Below, piece by piece: positions 11,388-22,143 of a stretch of DNA of 64,000 nt. The notes under the pieces are model-generated. The model was given only the letters and a program-made list of their open reading frames with translations. It had not been told where the DNA came from and did no database searches. Each line of letters opens with the position of its first letter. Position 1 is the first letter of the stretch. The DNA comes from Nematopogon swammerdamellus (Eukaryota > Arthropoda > Insecta > Lepidoptera > Adelidae): the NCBI GenBank assembly GCA_946902875.1, contig OX336336.1, positions 25,871,558 to 25,935,557 of the forward strand. Direction: 5' to 3'. Made by a program: the position numbers and the translations under genes.

Positions 11388-11491
11388 GGAATGAGCGTTG
11401 CTGCGCTATTGACTTCTCTCTTCTTTTCTTCTGTTTCCTGGAATGAGCGTTGCTGCGTTATTGACTTCTCTCTTCTTTTCTTCTGTTTCCT
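11388..11491 (+). repeat. Tandem duplication of 52 bp
   Basis: Two back-to-back copies beginning GGAATGAGCGTTGCTGCG and ending TTCTGTTTCCT, differing at one base, so this is a recent duplication. The surrounding 11045-11520 may be the 3' part of an uncharacterised retroelement (inverted ATAGAAT tail at 11048). Confidence 0.9.
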
Positions 11492-11636
11492 GGTGCACTA
11501 TCGTCTGATCGGCTCGCAGCTTGCGTGAAAAATTCACAAACCGTGCATATATCGGCCGACTTAATAAAATTGAAGAAGCACCAAGACGGCCGAATCTAAT
11601 CTCGAAAGTGTGTCTCTAGTCTATCCCACTTATGAG

Positions 11637-12760
11637 CAGACATCGGAATCCGCGGGGCACGAATACGACCTTGTTAGGGATTGACTACGGCGATCAATAA
11701 ACAATCGACACTGTTGTCGATACTCATATTTATTTCTTTATTGTATTTTATTCATGTCATATTTCAGACCTGAATACTTGTATACCTACAGTACTTATAT
11801 AAACATGTATATTTTATGTTAACGATTAAGTAAATATAATACATATTTATATAAGGTCTTTCAAAATTAGTTCATAGTACGCTAAGGGGGGGTTCTGTAT
11901 CATATAGGGAGTAAAAGCTATATAAAAATTTTTGGACCTTGGGCTTTTTTTAAGTAAAAAATTTTTTTATGTAGGTATTTAAATAAAAAAATAGGTGGTT
12001 GATTTTTATAACCTAATCGATTCAGTTTCATAACAGTAACAAAAAAGTCTTGATGACCATTATGATGTAACACGTGTAAGTTGGTAAAAAAAATTAAATT
12101 CTTTCTATTCCATACTAATAAAACTAAAATTGTGGTTTTTCACAATTTCTGAAAGAAAGAGATATACGTGTTGGAAGACTTTTTTGTTCCTAGCACGAAA
12201 CCGAAACGATTAAGAAAAAATCTTTTTTACATTTAACATTAAAAAAAAAAAAATTTTGTGAAAAAAAAAAATTCTTTGTTCTTCAAAAGTGATCTATTTC
12301 CGATACAGAACCCCCCCTTAGCTTACTATGAACTAATTTTGTAAGAACTATTTTTTTGGACCTTGGCCTTTTTTTTATGTAAAATATTTTTTTATGTGTT
12401 TAAATAAAAAAATAGGTGGTTGATTTTTATAGCCTAATCGATTCAGTTTCATAACAGTAACAAAAAAGTCTTCAATATCATTATGATGTAACACGTGTAA
12501 GTTGGTAAAAAAAATCAAATTCTTTCTATTCCATACTAATAAAACTAATATTGTGGTTTGAACAGATTTGTATTGTACCTACAAAGTAAATACAACATTT
12601 GTTTATTATATCTTTTTTTCTATAGAAATACTCTTAGTTTTAATAATCGACATTATTTCATATTATTCTAAAATAACGATCGATTTTCGATATTTGTGGA
12701 TACATTGTCCCATCACTAAACAACCTTGAATCATTCGTGCCCCGCGGATTCCGATGTATG
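11637..12760. mobile_element. hAT-type MITE, long copy with internal duplication
   Basis: Termini CAGACATCGGAATCCGCGGG and its near-perfect inverse at 12741-12760, flanked by an identical 8-bp target duplication CTTATGAG (11629-11636 and 12761-12768), which fits the hAT nTnnnnAn pattern. The interior is AT-rich and non-coding. About 424 bp are duplicated in tandem inside (compare 11934 and 12358). The shorter copy at 35236-35946 has one unit. Confidence 0.9.
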
Positions 12761-12832
12761 CTTATGAGATAGCGAGTGGATTTCTAGTTGTGTTTACTTT
12801 CAGCGAACCAGTCGCACCAGTCATTGTACAAC

Positions 12833-12837
<5 letters not shown>

Positions 12838-12871
<34 letters not shown>
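12838..12871. repeat. (AC)n microsatellite
   Basis: A nearly pure CA dinucleotide run. Confidence 0.95.
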
Positions 12872-12877
<6 letters not shown>

Positions 12878-13028
12878 TTACATACACGGAAAATAACCGA
12901 GTTATTCCAGATAAAGAATGGTTATCTAATAGATTTCTGTTTGGCGCTGACTCAGTACCTCCTCTAATGAATAATTTTCAATATAACAGAGCGTTTGTAG
13001 TCATATACTGTGAATACTATGTATTAAA

Positions 13029-13443
13029 AACCGGCCAAGTGCGAGTCGAATCGCGCACCGAGGGTTCCGTATCGCCATGTCACGCCTAGCGCCACTCACG
13101 CCATCTAATGGCGTGTTATGAAATGCTTCATATTAATTAAATGTCATGATTAGTTAAAATGCTTCATAATCTATTCGGTAGATGGCGCGCGCGCATACAC
13201 TTTTTTGGTTTCTTCTATGGGAACCCCCGAGAATTTTTACTTTTTCTTATTTTTATTATTTGTTGTTATATCGGACATAATATAACACATATTATTCTGT
13301 GAAAATTTCAACGGGCTACCTATTTCGGTTCAAGAGACACAGCCCACGGAGTTCGGACGGACGGACAGACAGACGGACGGACAAACAGACAGACGGCGTA
13401 GGCTTAGTAATAGGGTCCAGTACCTGATACGGAACCCTAAAAA
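13029..13443 (+). repeat. GTCY-bearing dispersed repeat
   Basis: Begins AAAACCGGCCAAGTGCGAGT with AGGGTTCCGTA near the start. It ends with TACGGAACCCT, so the ends are short inverted repeats. A GACGGACAGACAGACGG microsatellite lies near the right end. Fragments recur at 15078, 26034, 27298, 29258, 35097 and 40818. Repeats with (GTCY)n runs are known from Lepidoptera. Superfamily not resolved here. Confidence 0.7.
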
Positions 13444-13603
13444 GGCAAGTACACAGCATACAAAACCACAAATTACAATTATAATGAGGAGCAGCAAGAA
13501 CACACCACACACACCAAGTAAAGAGAGTAGGTGATAAATAAAAAGAAAAGAAAACAACATACTTATCACATACACAGAATAAGAATTGAAAATTGTTTTA
13601 TTA

Positions 13604-14888
13604 TTAGGTCCTTACCTATGAAATTGGCGTTTTATATAGAAAAAATCAAAAAATTTTTTTTTATGAAAAATATATATTTTCTTAATCGAAGTATTGGCCA
13701 TTATTATCAATGCACTTTTGCCATTTTACTGAAAGTTCATTGATGCCTCTGCTATAGAAATCCTGGGGATGGGAATCGATTAACTCTTTAAAGGGGGTTT
13801 TCACTACCTCATCGGATTTGAAATTTTTCGCCTGTAAAAAGTTATCCAAATTTCGAAAAAATATTAAAACCAGTTGGAGCAAGGTCTAGTGAATATGGTG
13901 GGTGACGGAGAGTTTGCAGTCGTAACTCCCGTAGTTTCGAGACGGTCCATTGTGCGGTGTGTGGGCGAGCTTTGTCGTGAAGAAGGAGTGGACTAGAGCA
14001 ATTGGCAAGTCTCGGTTGTTTGACAGCGAGCTTATCTATCATTATTTTCAATTTTTCACAGTACACATCTGCAGTAACTATTGCGCCAAGTATCAAGAAG
14101 CTGTAATGAATAATGCCGGCACAGGTCCACCATACACTGACAAGCAACTTCTTTTGACTCAATTTGCGTTTGGGACATGGTTTGGCTGCCTCCCCTGTGT
14201 CCAACCAGCGCGACGGACGCTTTCGCTTGTCTTAAAGGATCTTTCCATCACAAGTGACAATCCGATTTAGAATCCCCTCATTTCTGCGCCTATTCGACAA
14301 GTTAAGACAAGCTTCGACGCGATTTTATTATTGTTGTTCAGTGAGTTCTTACGGTACCCACTTTCCGAGCTTTCTTATCTTTCCAATTTGACGTAAATGA
14401 ATCTGTATCGTTTTATCACTTAAATTGAAGGCTGCTGGTAATTCCGACGTGGTTTGTGATGAATCTGCTTCAACTATGGCTTTCAATTCACCGTTATCGA
14501 CTTTCGTCTCCGGTCGGCCACGGGGCTCATCATTGAGATGAAAATTTCCAGAACGGAAGCGATCAAACCAAAAACGCATATAGTGCGTTCACTTGCGGTA
14601 CTTAGTCCACACACGTCGATGATAGAGCGTGCCGTCTGTGCTGCGTTGGTGCCGAGACTGAATTCATATTCGAAAATAACGCGCAATTTCGATTTTTCCA
14701 TGGTCACAGAATCAGCGATATAAAAAAAAAGAACGGCGGGAAAACGAACGAACAACTGATTTTGAAAAAAGAATAATTTGCCTTTATAACAAAAAATATT
14801 TGAATTTGGAATTCGTACGCAAACAAAAGTTAGCCACATTCAAAGTGGTCAGTTTGTAGAAACGCCAATTTCATAGGTAAGCACCTAA
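13604..14888 (-). mobile_element. mariner transposon, intact ends
   Basis: A 1285-bp element with inverted repeats of about 29 bp (TTAGGTCCTTACCTATGAAA at the left, its inverse with one change at the right) and a TA target duplication (13602-13603 and 14889-14890). Size and ends are those of a complete Tc1/mariner-family mariner. It encodes a disrupted transposase on the minus strand. Confidence 0.93.
13682..14700 (-). pseudogene. mariner transposase, frameshifted
   Basis: Cut-and-paste transposase remains inside the 13604-14888 element. It starts near 14700 with MEKSKLRVIFEYEFSLGTNA, followed by the helix-turn-helix region in broken frames (RFWFDRFRSGNF..NDEPRGRP at 14579-14500, a typical mariner linker). 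The catalytic half at 14204-13842 has HDKARPHTA (second catalytic Asp) and PYSLDLAP (third Asp). The C-terminus is at 13882-13682. At least two or three frame changes separate the blocks. The ends are still intact, so it could only move with transposase supplied elsewhere. Confidence 0.88.
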
Positions 14889-15077
14889 TATAATAAGTAC
14901 AATGATCAGTAGGCGGTAATATCGGAAGAAGCTGATATTGAAGTTATGACAGCTATGACGCCATCCCTAAACCTTCTCTTGGTAGTATTCAGTATGTCAA
15001 GGGACCTTTTAGTGATTGGTTATAGGATTGGCAGATTTTTCTCAATGGAGATCGTATAATAAAGCTAAACAAACAAC

Positions 15078-15150
15078 TTAGACAGCCAGACAGACGGACA
15101 GACGGCGTAGGCTTAGTATCAGGCTTACGATACGGAACCCTAAAAAAGAA
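15078..15150 (+). repeat. GTCY repeat, terminal fragment
   Basis: GACAGACGGACAGACGGCGT followed by the ACGGAACCCT terminus, as at 13360-13440. Confidence 0.7.
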
Positions 15151-15460
15151 CTAAGTACCATAACAGTATTGGTTTGTATTTTTGAAAAGGTATCAGAGTC
15201 CCTCAAGCCTGACAACCGGCGGAGCACATGAGAAGGGGTCATCATAGCGACGACGTGTCGGTGCACGAGTTTTTGTGAGCGGCGGCGGCGGCTGGCTGCT
15301 GTGTGCGGTGGACCGTGCTGACAGAGCGGGCTCACGTTACTCCGTATGTCTGTCTGTTCGTCCGTCGGTCTGTCCGGCGCGGCACGCTTCGCTTGACACC
15401 ACCACCGGCTGGATCAGTGTTACTGACATCACCGGCACCGCTCGCTGGTTTATTAATTAA
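15151..15460. other. Unassigned sequence with GTCY microsatellite
   Basis: Contains GCGGCGGCGGCTGGCTGCTG and a GTCTGTCTGTTCGTCC run. No gene recognised. Confidence 0.35.
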
Positions 15461-15847
15461 CTAGCTTTTGCCCGCGGCTTCGCTCGCGTGAAATTAATAT
15501 TAAAACAAAACAGAATAAGTACGCCCGCTACTGTACCTTTATTTCGGCGCGCGGAACAATTCGGTTTGTATGAGAGCCACATCTTAGCGTAACCGGAAGT
15601 GAATTTTATTTAGCCTATCCTGTGTCCCGTATAGTCAAATGTGCTTGTACTAAGTTTCATCAAGTTCGGATGATCGGTTTAAGAGTTATGGAGGAACATC
15701 CATACATACATACATACATACAGAAAAGATTTCTAAAAATCGTCAATTTAGTTTTAGTATCATACATAGAGTCTACAAACTCAGTATCTCATAAAACAAA
15801 GTAACTTACTCCATGACCATCCCTTATAGATTTATTATTAGTATTGA
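15461..15847 (-). mobile_element. Helitron-like element H2
   Basis: CTAGCTTTTGCCCGCGGCTT at the left is the inverse of the family 3' end, and TATTGATG at the right is the inverse of the TCAATA start. An A precedes CTAG on the plus strand. Non-coding. Confidence 0.72.
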
Positions 15848-16000
15848 TGATTGATAAATAATAAAGACATTTTCATTCAGGCTACATTTATTTCGCCATA
15901 ATATGGCAATCTCTTCCTTCCCGGCAGCCCATTGAGAGAAACAAACACATTTATACAATAGGCAATAAATAACACAGAAATTAAATAGAAAAACAAACTT

Positions 16001-16382
16001 GTCAGCCTTGGTCGCTCAGTCAGTGGTGCGGTCGGTCGACTGTTGTTAAGCAACGCTGAGCGCGGTCAGTACTTGGATTGGTGAACGCTAGCCCGTTGGA
16101 GGCTGACCGTGGTTCAGATTCCACGTAAAACTGTAGGTCCCTTCCCTTCTAGGTGGTAGGGTGTATCCTGCCCGGGTTGGTACCACCGAACTGAGCGAAA
16201 CGTCGGTCGAAACGGCTTTGTAAATAGTTCGTGTTTTCCGTCCAGTTCAATGTAGCCGACATGAAATGAAGAGAAGCACTGACAAGGCACCTAGTTCATC
16301 CGCCGGTGTTATGGGCTAACATCACGGATGTTGTAGGTGATGTAGCCAACCCTGTCAGTTTCTATAAAAAAATAAATAAAAA
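16001..16382 (+). repeat. SINE-A copy with composite tRNA/5S head
   Basis: The head begins GTCAGCCTTGGTCGCTCAGT (tRNA box A-like). It contains GTTAAGCAACGCTGAGCGCG and GGTCAGTACTTGGATTGGTG at 16045-16088, closely matching the 5S rRNA internal promoter. A box B-like GGTTCAGATTCC follows. The core TAGGTGGTAGGG and the common SINE-A tail come next, ending in A-rich sequence. RNA polymerase III transcription is inferred from the boxes. Confidence 0.85.
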
Positions 16383-16454
16383 ACATAACATAATGATGGG
16401 TGGGATGGGAAGCCCAAGTTAAAAGGATTTGTATTATATTAGGCTAGGATGAGG

Positions 16455-16625
16455 CTGGCATTGACAAATACTTCTAGCCACCTCTCACCTTGGCGCGCCT
16501 CCTTCTACCGAGTCATGCAGCAGGTGGGTCTTCGTGCCTTACTTGCTGCTGCTGAGTACTTGCAGACCAACACCGATTACTGTGCTTACCCCGATTGTCG
16601 GGATACAGCGTGTGGTATGTATGTA
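16455..16625 (+). repeat. SINE-D fragment
   Basis: Shares CACCTCTCACCTTGGC, GAGTCATGCAGCAGGTGGGT and CACCGATTACT with the fuller copies at 23527 and 51285. The head is missing. Confidence 0.7.
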
Positions 16626-16977
16626 CTAATACATTTAAAAAAACTTATTACAAAACAATATTGACACATTAAATTTGGGATTAAAACACTATGATGTGAT
16701 GGATGACTGATGTGATGAGTGATGGATGACAGAAGAGAAAAAGAAAAAAATTGTAAAGTTCCAGCAGCGTGACTTTTTGCTCACAGTTCAGGCCGCCGAT
16801 GACGTAGCGTTATGATTTGCCTTGAACGATTTTGATAGCCTAAAATCATCTTGACAAGTGACAGAATGTAACAGTGAAAGACGTATTTAAATCAATAAAG
16901 TGGTTCTCGAGTTATAAGGATTCATATATTGATGTAAGTCTGTAGAAACTAACTAAGCTTTAGGTATTTATTAGGAT

Positions 16978-17267
16978 CACAGAGCATCAAATACCTACCG
17001 CGCGCGCCCCCTACTAGAGACGCCCTAAGCGATAATATTTGAAACCCAAAAACTACACGCAGTGCTGCTAGTGCTTCGTATGTGTGTGTGTGTGCTAGTA
17101 TCGACACTACACACAAAGAGGAGCAAGTTAGGCACACGCACAAAACAAATGCACACGCACAACACACATATGTAAGTCATAGGCCACGCCCACAGGCTTC
17201 AACGCCGTTGTAGAGAAATCGCGCTCAGGGCGCCTCTAGGAGGGGCGCGCGCATTTGATGCTCTGTG
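16978..17267. mobile_element. hAT-type MITE, 290 bp
   Basis: Ends CACAGAGCATCAAAT and its inverse, flanked by the identical 8-bp duplication ATTAGGAT (16970-16977 and 17268-17275). The interior has GC-rich arms near both ends and a short TG microsatellite. Non-coding. It lies 17 bp from the next hAT insertion. Confidence 0.88.
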
Positions 17268-17300
17268 ATTAGGATACACGGTAGAACCATCATTTAGGAG

Positions 17301-19127
17301 CAGTGGCGGCTGGCCCTTAAGTGCGTTCGTGCGCCGCACTACCACAAAACATAACGCCTTCACCCGAAAGAAAGAAATAAATTAAAATATTAAACATTCT
17401 CCATGAAACCGATCGAAGTAAAAATATCAAACTGAATTCGATCCTATTTCCTAGACAACAAGGCACGATTTTGCTGTACGTAATACGTACTACATACTAC
17501 GTATAGCCGCCGAGCTCGCCGCGCCGAGTGCAGTACAAAACACCGCGAACGTTTACTATGAGAAAATGTCAAACGCCGCTGCCCCGCCGCGTGAAACAAA
17601 ACACTATTCATACGATTATGTGTGGCCTTCTGCGTGTGACACACGACGGAAAAAGAAGGACAGTATATTGTGGATAGACGCGCGTGCGACACGTCGCGAC
17701 CGAGCCAGCCGACGATGAGCCGAAGTAAGCCGAGATCGTAAACCCGACCGAAGGCACGCGCGGGCGGGGGGCGCGGGCGCGCGGGCGCGGCGGGGGCGAT
17801 CCAAACTCTGGGTCGAAGTCACACACACACAAGCGCTAAGTACCTACACATACGCTGTAGCACGAACCGACAGGCGAGTCCATTTTTGGAATATGGGTGT
17901 TTCTTATATTTATATAACAGATCGAGTTTGCAATTGAATAATTTGAATTATTCGAATATCGATTTGATACATATTCGAATGGTAATTTATAAAATATTCG
18001 AATGTTACGACAAACATTAATGATACTGCATATTTCGCTATTTTAAAGTCAAAAATGTAATCACCCAAAGACCTACGCGTTGTTGGTCGCGCGATCATCC
18101 GATCGATCGCTCGCCGCGCCGCGCCGCGCCGCGCGCGCCGCGCCATCTCAGTTCGGGGCGAGACCCGTCGTCGTCGCGTCGACCGATGATGGCCGCAGGC
18201 CGCTCCGCGCCGCCGCGCCGCCACCGCTTAGATGAAATATTGTACGTAATATATCTTTGCCGCGCCGGGATGTTTTGCAAATCAGTTTTTTAGCAGTTTG
18301 AACGACTTTTCGTCAGTTAACAGTACATTGTGAAGTTTTCTTCATTGCCCGGCGCGGCAAGGCTGGCCGACGGGCGCGGGCACGCGCGCCGGCCACGCCT
18401 CGCGCGCGGAGGCGCCCCGGCGGCCGCGGCTCGGTGCTCGGTGGCCACTGCGCAGTGAAGTGTCGCTTTGGTTCTTCGAGCAATTAGGACTCTGGTTGTG
18501 TTTCTAGTGCGTTATAAAAATGAGTGGATTCAGTGTTGACTATATTAAAAACAATAGAACTTTACATAAGAATAAACTAGAACTTAAATTGGCCGGACCT
18601 CCTAGACCAGTGCTTAATATAAAACAGGAGTGCAAATCAAAGAATAGACTATTCCAAAGAACATTTAAAAACGAATTGTACCTTAAAAAGAAGTGGTTGT
18701 GTGGGTGCGAGTGCCTTGACGCATTTTTTTGTTTTCCGTGCCTTATTTTTGGCGGAGAGACGATTTGGACCGACACTGGGGTGAGAGATTTGACGCATTT
18801 GGGGGAGAAAATTAAAAAGCACGACTCTTCGCAACTTCACCTACAAAATGTTATGTCCTTATCGGTTTTGGGAACAGTCGACATAAGAGAACAGTTGGAT
18901 TGTGCATATCGCGTTAATATTCAAAAACACAATGAGCAAGTACTTTTACATAATTTGGGCAATTAACTCATACATGAAAATAAAATAAAAAATCACGTCT
19001 CGGTATCCATTAGATTCACGTTTGGGTTTAGTACTACGAGTAAGTTAGCGCACACTGTGCGCTAGGTACCTATGGGACTGGGTGTGCTGTGCGCACACCC
19101 AGTCCCATAGGTCACCAGCCGCCACTG
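17301..19127 (+). mobile_element. hAT transposon, 1827 bp, internally truncated
   Basis: Perfect 13-bp inverted repeats CAGTGGCGGCTGG / CCAGCCGCCACTG and a perfect 8-bp target duplication TTTAGGAG (17293-17300 and 19128-19135). The left half is strikingly GC- and CpG-rich (17480-18470), unlike the AT-rich surroundings, and could act as a promoter. A hairpin at 19069-19112 (ACCTATGGGACTGGGTGTGC and its inverse) lies just inside the right end. The only clear ORF is 18520-18966; the catalytic part of a hAT transposase is absent. Confidence 0.95.
18520..18966 (+). CDS. hAT-derived TTF-type zinc-finger protein (ZMYM1-like N-terminus only)
   Basis: An intact 148-residue ORF inside the hAT element. 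Residues about 50-112 resemble the TTF-type zinc finger found at the N-terminus of ZMYM1-like hAT transposases: WLCGCECLDAFFCFPCLIFG at 59-78, with Cys 61, 63, 65, 71 and 74, then a spaced His 101 and His 107 and the usual KIKKHDSSQLH segment. The remainder of such proteins (hAT dimerisation/RNase H-like catalytic region, several hundred residues) is missing; translation stops at residue 148. The start context AAAAATGAG is reasonable. If expressed, it would be a DNA-binding domain without catalysis, perhaps in the nucleus and perhaps repressing related transposases; that role is inference. Lack of frame damage suggests youth or constraint. Confidence 0.75.
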   Translation: MSGFSVDYIKNNRTLHKNKLELKLAGPPRPVLNIKQECKSKNRLFQRTFKNELYLKKKWLCGCECLDAFFCFPCLIFGGETIWTDTGVRDLTHLGEKIKKHDSSQLHLQNVMSLSVLGTVDIREQLDCAYRVNIQKHNEQVLLHNLGN

Positions 19128-19244
19128 TTTAGGAGGTAGAACGCTCTGTTTTAGGGCAAGGCTAGAAATCAACTAACAAAGCATTTTACTGCTAACAAAT
19201 GGAAAATAATAATAAAATGATAAAAAAAATTTTTTATATTTTTT

Positions 19245-19633
19245 ATGGAATCCAGTATGGGTGGCTGAGTCGGAGGGGCCAAAGCACATGCTCCGACCAG
19301 CCAATATCACCTCCGAGAAAGTAGGTGCCATACCGGAGACATCCCTGGATTGCTGGCTATACTGGACTAGAGAACACAACCGAGGCTGCTATGCGACCAT
19401 CTTACATCCAGTACGGTGGTATCATCCCAGTCGGCTACAATTTGAGCCTACCACCTAAGGGGCAAGGGACGGGACCTACAGTTTTACACCTGTTCCGAAC
19501 GGTGAAGCAGCAGGTGTAGGTATGCACGTAAATTTTTTCGTCAGAAAAAACTCATTGGTACACGCCTACCGGATTGGAACCTCGGACCTCTCACAGGAGA
19601 AGCCGGTGCCCAAACCGCTCGGCCACCCGTCGC
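19245..19633 (-). repeat. SINE-B, near full length
   Basis: On the minus strand: a tRNA-like head with box A-like TGGCCGAG and box B-like GAGGTTCCAATCC, then the core ACTGTAGGTCCC..TAGGTGGTAGGCTC..., and a tail TCGGAGGTGATATTGGCTGG ending TGGATTCCATAAAAA. The same family occurs at 41680, 53985 and 62157. Confidence 0.85.
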
Positions 19634-19834
19634 TTATGGTGTTATGTATGGTGGTGGTTGTTTGTTACTGTGTCCAGTACAATGCACCATAAGTTTTCCA
19701 TGTTATGACCATTAAAGAACAATGAACAGTAGAAGGCACGTTCAGTTCAAGCAATTTTTGATTGTACTCCAAATGGATGTTATCCGAATGAGGATAATAC
19801 CTGAGTACAATACTATATTATATTTATATAGGTA

Positions 19835-20135
19835 CTAGCTTGGCGGCTTCACTCGCGTGAAATTCGTTCTTATTTAAAGACATGTAAGTAAATAAGCAAG
19901 AAAGAAAGGAGGCCGAGCTGTGTTCCTGTGTTACCTTTATTTCGGCGCGCGGAACAATTCTGTTTGTATGAGAGCCACATCTTAGCGGAACCGGAGCTGA
20001 ATTTTATTCAGCCTATCATGTGTCACGTATAGTTAAATCTGCTTTTGCTAAGTTTTATCGAATTCGGGTGATCGGTTTGAGAGTTATAAAGGAACATAGA
20101 TACATACAGAAAATATTTCTAAAAATCGTTTTAAA
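19835..20135 (-). mobile_element. Helitron-like element H2, truncated
   Basis: Family 3' end at the left (CTAGCTTGGCGGCTTC) and body GGCGCGCGGAACAATTC. The far end is lost where the next MITE begins. Confidence 0.65.
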
Positions 20136-20356
20136 GCCCGGCCGCTGAGAGAATGCGTTCCTCACGTCTGTCAGTTGGTAACAGTAATATCAGTCTGGAT
20201 TACCTAAAAAGTGCGACAAGCTTGTCAAAATAGTGCGAAACCGTATAAACAATAGAAAAATGGTCATAATTAGCTTAGTTCGAACGTGCAGTTGCAGGAG
20301 TGAGCAATTAAAACTTGTAAAATGAGTGAGTGATTCTCTCAGCGGCCCGACTATAG
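20136..20356. mobile_element. MITE with inverted repeats of about 18 bp
   Basis: GGCCGCTGAGAGAATG at the left and ATTCTCTCAGCGGCC at the right are inverse. About 220 bp, non-coding. Target duplication and superfamily not determined. Confidence 0.55.
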
Positions 20357-20379
20357 TACCTATCATACGTAAAAGGCGA

Positions 20380-20640
20380 CTAAGGGATATGACTCCCTTC
20401 TTATATTACTAGGTGGTAGGGTTTAACCCACCCGGGTTGGTAGTACCACCGTACTGAATGAAAGGTCGGTCGAAACGGCTATGTAAATAGTTTGTGTTTT
20501 CCGTCCAGTTCAGTGTAGCTGGCACGACCGAAGGGAAGCACTGACGTGGCGCCAAGTTCACCCGGTGTTAAGGGGCTGACATCACGGATGTTGTAGGTGA
20601 TGCAGCCAACCGTGTCAGTTTAAAAAAAAAATAAAAAAAT
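20380..20640 (+). repeat. SINE-A, 5' truncated
   Basis: Starts in CGTAAAAGGCGACTAAGGGA, then the core and tail of the family, and ends in an A-rich run. Confidence 0.85.
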
Positions 20641-21732
20641 ATAACCCAATACATACTTGATTCATTTCTGCTCATACACTGATTCTGTACTATCCCCCCC
20701 TCCTCTGACGCCCGTCGCGCCCGACTGCGCAGCCACAACGCACCATTATGCCCCTATCTCAGCGGGCATCTCAGCACGCCGCGCCGCTGCACTATGGATT
20801 CCCCCCATACAAGTGTCTGCCATTAATCATTTTCACGAAAGTTCAACTACACTTATAAAATGTATGAGCATTTATAGATAACATAATGAACTTTTCAGTG
20901 TTACAAATTTTTTTTCATTTAAGTAAAATTTTCTATACTTTATGAGCTTTGAAAGTCGAACAAAATTACGGCATCGATTTAAGTCATTCTCTGTGCACAG
21001 ATTCATGTTTAATTTATTTGAAGTGTATAATTTCCATGAATATCTGTCATATATGGTTGAAAAGGGTGTTTAATTATCTTTTCAGAAATATATAATATAT
21101 GTGAAAAAAAAAATTCAATGAAAGCAATTATTTTTGTTATTTTGGAAATAGAATTTTTATAATAAGTTTAACATTCAACTAAGCTTTTAAATGGTATCTG
21201 TGTTTGCCTTCGCCAAAATATCCTATCCGAATTATAGCCTATGTCTTTGACAATAACAGCCATAAGAAATATTTTGCGGTTTTTTTGCGCATAAGCGACA
21301 ATTTAAATATTTATAAAGATTGGGCACTATGGAAAAATTATCGCGCAAGTAGATCTAGCAATCAATAGCGCGTGATTAGTATCGTTATATTTGGATGTGG
21401 TTAATTATAATCTTATCATTTAATTGTGTGGTTTGCACATTATTTAAAAAAGCGGCAAAGTCCGTATCCATGCACGATAGTAGGGTTCCGTAAGTATTCA
21501 TTATGGTTTTATCAGATAGGAATATGTCAAATTAAAACGGCTTTCAGTGAAAAACTTCAGATGTACTTAATTTTCAGTAATGAATATAATTTTAATTCGA
21601 AGTATTTACCACAGGGTCAAGTCATGAAATATTAAAAAAATTTAAATTGAGCTCTTTAGAAAATATCGTTGTTTAAAATTATTTATGTTGTATAATGTGT
21701 CCGTCCTGGTAGTTAAATAACGGAACAAACAA
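20641..21732. other. AT-rich sequence, nothing recognised
   Basis: Over 1 kb of AT-rich DNA. A 69-codon open frame at 21426 has no recognisable domain. Confidence 0.45.
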
Positions 21733-22020
21733 AAAATTTTTATTGACAGCGCGACATTTATGGTTGAGCCACCCATAAGGAGTCTAACGACGCCCATGGA
21801 CATTCAGTCGTATGCGGGGGTTGCGAATGTCATGCCGGCCTGACAGGTGCCCATTCACACCCCTCTTGAAGGACCCGAGACTGTACTTGGGGGGAAATAT
21901 ATGGGCAGGGAGAGCGTTCCAGAGTTTACCGGTTCTGTAGAGGAAAGGTCTGCAAAATCGATTGGTACGCATCCGCGGTAAGTCCAGCGTGTAGGGATGC
22001 AATCCCTGTCCAGTTGTTTA
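21733..22020 (-). pseudogene. jockey/CR1-like retrotransposon 3' end
   Basis: Encodes on the minus strand the family C-terminus ([35 protein letters not shown]) and ends at poly(T) near 21733. It is a 5'-truncated copy of the element at 3171-6540. Truncation falls at about 22020, next to unrelated sequence. Confidence 0.88.
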
Positions 22021-22143
22021 TGTACGTGACCACTATCATACCATGCACACGAATTGCACTCGAAATATGCCATATTGGTATTGCACACGATACCCCTTCG
22101 GTTTTATATATATCAACTTGTATTGTTCAAAAATATTTGCACC

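Noticed and set aside
12754..13089. Open frame across the (AC)n tract
   Set aside because: Threonine/histidine run from the microsatellite; no domain, and it spans repeat boundaries.
17608..18280. Arg-rich minus-strand frames in the CpG-rich part of the hAT element
   Set aside because: Low-complexity translation of GC-rich DNA with no conserved domain.
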